Shown one piece after another: positions 58,350 to 64,000 of a stretch of 64,000 nt of DNA (its first letter is position 1; each line of letters begins with the position of its first letter). Location: positions 36,914,257-36,978,256 of the forward strand of contig QCXZ01000003.1 of the NCBI GenBank assembly GCA_025024175.1, written 5' to 3'. The stretch comes from Rhyzopertha dominica. Its lineage: Eukaryota > Arthropoda > Insecta > Coleoptera > Bostrichidae. The position numbers and the translations under genes were made by a program. Under the pieces are notes generated by a model. It searched no databases. It was not told the origin of the DNA and saw only the letters and a list, made by a program, of their open reading frames with translations.

Positions 58350-59000
58350 TAATTTATCTATTTTAATCACTTTCACTGTTATCGTCATCAGCTTCTTCTT
58401 CATCGCTGTTTTCCATTATAACGAAATTGGGAATATCTGCGGATACATAAAAATCTTCCACTTCTTGAACGTGTTTCACACAGTTTCCCATGAAGGCTGA
58501 TCGATTCTTTCCACCTCTGCTCGTACCAAGTCTATGACAGTAGAACTGAGATTTGGACTTTTATTGTTTCTTATTACGCCTCTTTTTAGATTGCTCCATA
58601 TTAATTCAATCCGATTGAACACACAGTAATAAGGTGGAAGCCGTAATGTGTGTCCGTTGCTTTTGGCGATTTCATTAATCCAATAAGTTATTGGNTGATT
58701 CAGTTCTTTAATAATGTTCAATAACTGTTTTTTGTCGCTTTTATAGGTATNTCAGTATTATTATTTTTNTGGGGGATNATATTTCGCATTATCCATGACA
58801 ATTACTGAATTTACAGGTAAAGATTTGCCTGGTAAACCAAGTCTCAAACAATGACGCGTTCATGTCCTGGTGATAATCCGCTGNACAGTGGGAAATATTT
58901 TTTGAAAATCATTTTATGCCCAACCATTTGTCGNGATCAACTGATGTCATCGGGACAGATTATTCAGTAATGTTGTAGGCCCAATTTCTTAGAATGCTAC
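58350..59000 (-). pseudogene. DDE_3 (IS630/Tc1-like) transposase remnant
   Basis: On the minus strand, GKSLPVNSVIVMDNA (second catalytic Asp region) is followed by GHTLRLPPYYCVFNRIELIW and SNLKRGV, the block that contains the last catalytic acidic residue in the LPPYHCELNPIELIW type. Four or more N bases and frameshifts break it. The N-terminal DNA-binding part is not visible. It differs from the RSPDLNPLD-type remnant at 28 kb. Confidence 0.75.
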
Positions 59001-60210
59001 CCTGTACTTTTAACATTTTTTTGTAAAATTAATAATAAACGCTTAGTGGTATCATTTTCAACTTTACCAAAAAAATGCGCTAGACCTTTTTTGTAGTGCA
59101 TGCAAATTATTCGTTTTCAATTATCTTTCATTCTGACAGTTTTAAAGCATCACAAAGCACAGTCAATTTTATGCACGTAAAAACTTTTCAGTAATTTTCA
59201 GTTCTACAATGCAGCGCTTAGCTGTTAAAAGTAAGTTTTCGCAAGCAGCTTGTCTCTTAGGTTATCTTCCTGTATCGCACTGTATAAATCATATTTATCT
59301 CATATTAAAAAATACCTGTATCTTTCCAAGTGGCCATTTATCTAGTGCTTGTCCAAATTTCCCTCACGATGACCGTATTAGGTATTTTAATAATACTTAA
59401 AAAAAAATTTGGCGACCCTAAGCATCGCCTGTCTGACTCGCAATTTACTGTAAAGTTAAGTTTATATGGGCCAATCTTCTTTCTACTGAACCCACAACCT
59501 CGCCCCGCTTTAAAATAGCTGCCCAGCAAGAACTTTCTCAAGGGAGTAGTTACAACACAAAATTTATTTTCTCTTGTTACTTTACTTTCTTTTACGGACA
59601 TGATGTACAAAAAACAGTCGCAGAGATCTGTCAGAGAACGAGATGATAATTTACAACAATAGAAAATAAGAGGTCATAGAGAGCGTCAAGAAAAGAAAGG
59701 CATCAAATGACAACGGAAGTCAGTAAATACAATAAAGCATCCGAGGTAAATGGGCTTTAACAGCTATACTTAATTTGACAAGGAACATCGAACTCAGAAG
59801 AAATACCTATCAAGGTATTGGAAGAAATGAAACACAAAGATTTGAAATTGAGTATTGATGCAAAAATGTGAAAAATCTATACGATAAACAGAAACAAACC
59901 GGAAGTATAGCTGCTGGAAGCACGAAGAGGGTTCAAATATGAACAAAGCACATTTACAACAAAACAACCCATTGAAAAATTACAGAAAAGTATACCTAAC
60001 ATATTAAATTAAAAAAGGCATTTGAAACATATCTAGGAAAAGAGTATGGTAAAATTGTATTATATAGATAGATATACGCTTAAATGTAAATAGATTTGCA
60101 AACGTCCTGTTTGTCAATCCCAAAGTAAAATTAATAATCGGTCTATAATTTTTCGAATTAAACGTGATGTCAGTTATGCCAAGAAAGTAGGTCTCTTCAA
60201 ACTGGTGTGA
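59001..60210. other. AT-rich non-coding sequence
   Basis: Overlapping open frames around 59209-59610 have no recognisable family. Nothing assigned. Confidence 0.35.
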
Positions 60211-61325
60211 CTTAGAATCAGGGTTGGCATGATTAAAACAAAATGTTTAAAACAGAATGTTTTAAACTTGTTTAAAACAACGCTTCTGTTTAAAACATTT
60301 GTATTAAACAGTGTTTTTACTAATGTTTTAAACAGTGGTTTTTTACGACTATTGTATGTGATTCATTAATTATTACTATTAGACTCGTTTACCCTCCACA
60401 AATAGATAAACAGGATTATTAGTAATGACATATCTACATAATGTCACCTTACATTTGCATAAAAATGAATTGAATTCAAAACCAGGCCCAGTTTTTTTAT
60501 CGAACAGTTATAGAAATTAATAATAAATTTAACATTTTTTCTGTAGCTATAGATTACAAACATTCTAAAACAACAAATAAAAATCTTAACCTTAACATAA
60601 CATAAAAATTTGTATTTCTGGTCCAATACAACAAAACAATAAATAAGACGTTCATTCAACACTTACTAGATAATTATATCCTTAGCATAATAGAAGAAAT
60701 AGTTATCAGAACTTGGGAATATAAAAAACACTNAACAAGAAATCAAATATTTTTACTAGTGCAAGCATATCTTTTTTTGTACTTCTTGCATCGAGCTCGC
60801 ATTGTACTATTTTGCACCTTAATTTTGTTGAAGTAATTCCACACTGCATTATTCCTCTTACTGGTCATTGTAATTGTTGAACTTTAAGCTTTAAACATAC
60901 AAGGTCGGTCGGTCCCTCGTTGTTAAAGTTGATATTAGCTAAAATCAACCCAGTAACCATGTGATTGGTCTGGATTTTAAGAACAGAATTGATTTTCGCT
61001 TAAAATAGAAAAGAAAAACCGGCTCATAATAACTAAAATTGTCGCGTAAAAATGACAAATGAGAACAAGCAATCGTAGTCACCTAGGGATTTTTAGACAA
61101 CTGTTACGCTTTGCGTCATCTACTCGTATTTATTTTCACTAATACACATAGTAATTTGCATGAGAGTGCATGTTTAAAACAGTGTTTAAAACGTTTTAAA
61201 CATGTTTTCAACTAAGTAAGAAAAAACATGTTTAAAACAATTTAAACATGATTAAATTAAAAAAAACTGTTTGTTTTGTTTAATTTAAAAAAAAAAACTT
61301 GTTTTTTGCTAACCCTGCTTAGAAT
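60211..61325. mobile_element. Non-autonomous hAT-type element with exact 8-bp target duplication
   Basis: CTTAGAAT at 60211-60218 and 61318-61325 flanks a 1099-bp element with ends CAGGGTTGGCA and TGCTAACCCTG (inverted, 10 of 11 matching). The 8-bp duplication and CAGGGTTGGCA-type end are diagnostic of the hAT superfamily. Subterminal regions on both sides are dense in GTTTAAAC-type palindromes. No transposase is encoded. The internal 60924-61028 segment also occurs at 50.9 kb. Confidence 0.92.
60924..61028 (+). repeat. Repeat module inside the hAT element
   Basis: Same module as 50945-51065 (AAAGTTGATATTAGCTAAAA, TCAACCCAGTAACCATG, TTTTCGCTTAAAATAGAAAA), perhaps an older insertion carried by the element. 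Confidence 0.75.
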
Positions 61326-61419
61326 TCTTTCTCGTCAGAGATCAAATATTGAAAATTGACAAAACTGTCGAGCCTAAAACAGTTTTGTCCGTCATTAATG
61401 CATAGTGAATGAACTAGGT

Positions 61420-61860
61420 GAACTACGTGCAGAGGACGTGGAACCAAAAAGCGAACTCGAATCTAACCTTGATAAATTGAAGCAGTACAGTAGGCGTAAA
61501 AACGTACGCATTTTTGGAGTGGGCGAGAAAGGCACAGATGTGTAATGAAGCATGTATTAACTTACCAGCATTTAAAAAAACTACATGTAACAATATCGCC
61601 AAAGAATATTGACATATGGCATATGGTTTCACGTAAGCAGGAAATTGAACTTGGACGATTCTGGTCAAGTTTATAAGCGAATGCAAACTTCAATTAAAGA
61701 ATATAAAAAAGGATGCCCAAGAGCACGAAATAGGAATTGTACTCGTACAAGGCCTAATCAGGACCAAATTTAAGAAGTTGAGCGATATTCGGTGGAAATA
61801 TGGAGTTTCGACTATATTAGTGAACCCTGCAGGGGAGAATAAGAAAATGCTAACTAAATA
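61420..61860 (+). pseudogene. Non-LTR retrotransposon ORF1-like remnant
   Basis: Plus-strand KSELESNLDKLKQYSRRKNV followed by RIFGVGEKGTD is the coiled-coil to RRM-like transition of L1/CR1-type ORF1 proteins (EQYSRRNxLRIxGV pattern). After that, stops break the frame, with LSDIRWKYGVSTILVNPAG readable later. No reverse transcriptase adjoins. Confidence 0.55.
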
Positions 61861-64000
61861 ATTATACAAAATACATGCGAATTGTAAGAAAAAAATAAAT
61901 AAACAGATAAAGCACAAAGTAAAATTAATATGAGAACAAAGTAGTCTTAATCGAAACAAAACATTCTTTTTTTATACATTAGAGTTTTACCTTTACTTGA
62001 TATCTCTTTTCTGTGTTATTTTTGTCGTAGCAAGGTACAAAATACAACCTTTAATGTTCGACCAGTACCTACTATTTAATTGTGGCTTATTCTGGGGCAT
62101 GGCTCTGCGAAAGGCCACGCAGAGACAATTATGTCCACCGTGTACTCTGCTCTCAACAGCACTGCATGAAACGTCAGTGAAGAAGCATATTAATAAATTT
62201 AAAGCAATTAGAATGGAGCTTCACGCTCTACAAAAATAACACTTGTCCTACTTTATATTCTATTATTCTAAATTTTCCAAAAACAGACCAACTTTTGTTT
62301 GTAGAGGTTAATTTTTGCGGCAGTATATGCAAGCGTTTACTCTCTCAGCGGTATAGGCATCCCTTCAAAAGTTTAAAATAGAGCCACCTGTGTTATTCTA
62401 TGGATATAACATTTGAAATCTTATTTCACAGTGAGTCTCGCCATTTAATAAGTTTTTATTCATTTACGGCGTTGTAGATCAGTGAATATAACGAAGAAAG
62501 TTGCGTGTTAAATTAAACGTTTTGGCCCTCTTTCATCGAAACGTAATTGTTTGGAGCTACCATAAGAATGTGTCTTACTAGACCATAAAAAACTCTTTTG
62601 TCTTTCTAAAACGCACAAAATATGTAAAAACATTCCTGCATTACTGCAATTAAAATTGCGACTTAAAAATTACTACTCTATTGACTAACTATCCGCTTTT
62701 TAAAAAATTTTTCAACTATTTATGCGGCTGTTGTTGCATCAGTCCGTTTTTTGTTCACATGCCCTTTTTTAAATCGCGTGAGTTTTTCAAATATCCTAGT
62801 CACAGTTCCAGTCACAATGAAAATTATTTATTCAACTGCCGAAAGGGTTGAAATAATTTCATTTCGGATGCTAGGCATAACTGTGCTCGTATGACGGCAA
62901 AGACGTTTAACGGCACTCTAATAAAAATGTTGAAGCGTGGTCATTTTACGATGGATTAGCTCCTCACGTCGCGTTTCTACAGCCGCCGGACATTCTTACT
63001 TATCTGTAAGTTACAAAACTGTACAAATTGCATCCCTATAGAATAAAAACTTTGTGTAATAATAATAGAAAAGAATTTAGTAAATCCAAATATAATGAGT
63101 AATATTGACTTCAACGATAAATGCATTCTTATTGAATGGTGGTATGAATAATTACAATTTGCGCTACGGTAGTCACGAAAATCCCGTTATTTTTCGAGGT
63201 CATATGCAAGTTCCTCAAAAAATGCATGAAATGAAAAAATAATTTTACAAATTTAATACTTTTTTTAGATGTCAAAAATTTAAATTGCGATCTACCTAAA
63301 ATGGGTTGTTCTATTTATTGTGTCTACCCCGCTATGAGAGTAAGCGCTACTCATTTAAAACTTATTTCAAAACTGGTTTACCTGCTTCGACTTCGAGGTA
63401 TTTTTAAGCTGAAGTTTGAATTAATAGAAGCTAAACTATAGCAGAACAGTAGTACTATAACCAAAAAGTTATGAAAAATTTACTAATACAATGTGGCAAT
63501 ATCTGTCAAGGAAAACTGATGCTGTAATGAAAAAGCTGAAGCATCCATTAATTTTTTTTCTCATGTTGCCATTAATATCACTACAATCTCATAAGCGTAG
63601 ACCGTTCGCAGGCGCTTTATTTAATCCCGCGCAATTAGTCACTCAGCCGAAAGCTTTCTTCGTGACGCTTTCAAAAACGAATTTGCTATCGAATCAGCAA
63701 CGCCAAAGTTGGCGAAACACAAACTGCAATGACAGGAGCAAAGCAAACTTTGTCCACTCCCGAACTCCACTGTTCGAGTGTTTACTTTTTTCAGGCTTCA
63801 GTTTCAAGCTCTTTGTCGTACGTCCTTGGCGTCATCCAACTTTCAATTAAAGTCCTCCGAGAAAATTGAATATTAACGTAATATTCAAGCGAGAAAAATT
63901 TACGGACGAGGAAATTTGCCTGTAACGTGGAGTCCACTGACTCCACTTCTAAAGTGTTCTCGGCAAAATCGAAATTAAACTTCCTATACACAAGCAGTAA
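61861..64000. other. Non-coding sequence, nothing recognised
   Basis: AT-rich. Frames at 61997-62239 and 63491-63850 have no recognisable domain. No further Dscam exon was identified up to the window end. Confidence 0.4.

Overview
This window is insect nuclear DNA: AT-rich, mostly non-coding, packed with transposable-element (TE) remnants and carrying scattered single N bases from the assembly. The clearest host gene signal is one GC-rich exon on the + strand at 57423-57749. It encodes a complete immunoglobulin domain with Dscam-family sequence, starts after a polypyrimidine-AG acceptor, ends at a GTAAGA donor and has phase-1 boundaries. The rest of the window is best read as very large introns (or 5' flank) of that Dscam-like gene. 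I cannot name the species or order.

The best-preserved element is a Ty3/Gypsy LTR retrotransposon at 20028-25099. It has two 502-bp LTRs that differ at one base, a 4-bp GACC target duplication, an 18-nt primer binding site matching the 3' end of tRNA-Trp, a gag ORF, and an overlapping pol frame (protease, reverse transcriptase, RNase H, integrase). There is no env. Pol is reached through a well-formed -1 frameshift signal (GGGAAAC plus a stem-loop), but a TAG stop breaks the reverse transcriptase, so this young copy looks non-autonomous.

Other layout. 1-17 kb: foldback elements at 1.1, 4.1, 4.5 and 7.2 kb, a TA-flanked inverted-repeat element at 1.3-2.2 kb, and a transposase fragment at 13.3 kb. 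17-20 kb: an older copy of the 1.3-kb element split by a 949-bp foldback, then a promoter-like island and a broken mariner. 25-37 kb: several decayed Tc1/IS630-like transposases, dispersed repeats and a decayed unrecognised gene. 38.8-40.2 kb: a precisely bounded pogo-like element whose only ORF joins a psq-type helix-turn-helix to a zinc-finger tail without the catalytic core. 41-57 kb: hAT-like ends, Gypsy fragments and dispersed repeats. 58-64 kb: a DDE_3 transposase remnant, a precisely bounded 1.1-kb hAT-type non-autonomous element with an 8-bp target duplication, and a non-LTR ORF1-like remnant.

The most unusual pattern is a short motif with hammerhead-ribozyme character (CTGANGA, one extra base, a short hairpin, then GAAAC). 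It recurs in otherwise unrelated foldback elements at about 1.15, 4.32, 7.46 and 11.44 kb. Two of these foldbacks are flanked by 14-16 bp direct repeats, which suggests retroposition rather than cut-and-paste. GC-richer unique islands (6.6-7.1, 12.0-12.3, 25.2-25.4, 34.6-34.9, 37.7-38.1, 40.65-41.3, 49.9-50.2 and 53.5-53.9 kb) are candidate intronic regulatory regions.
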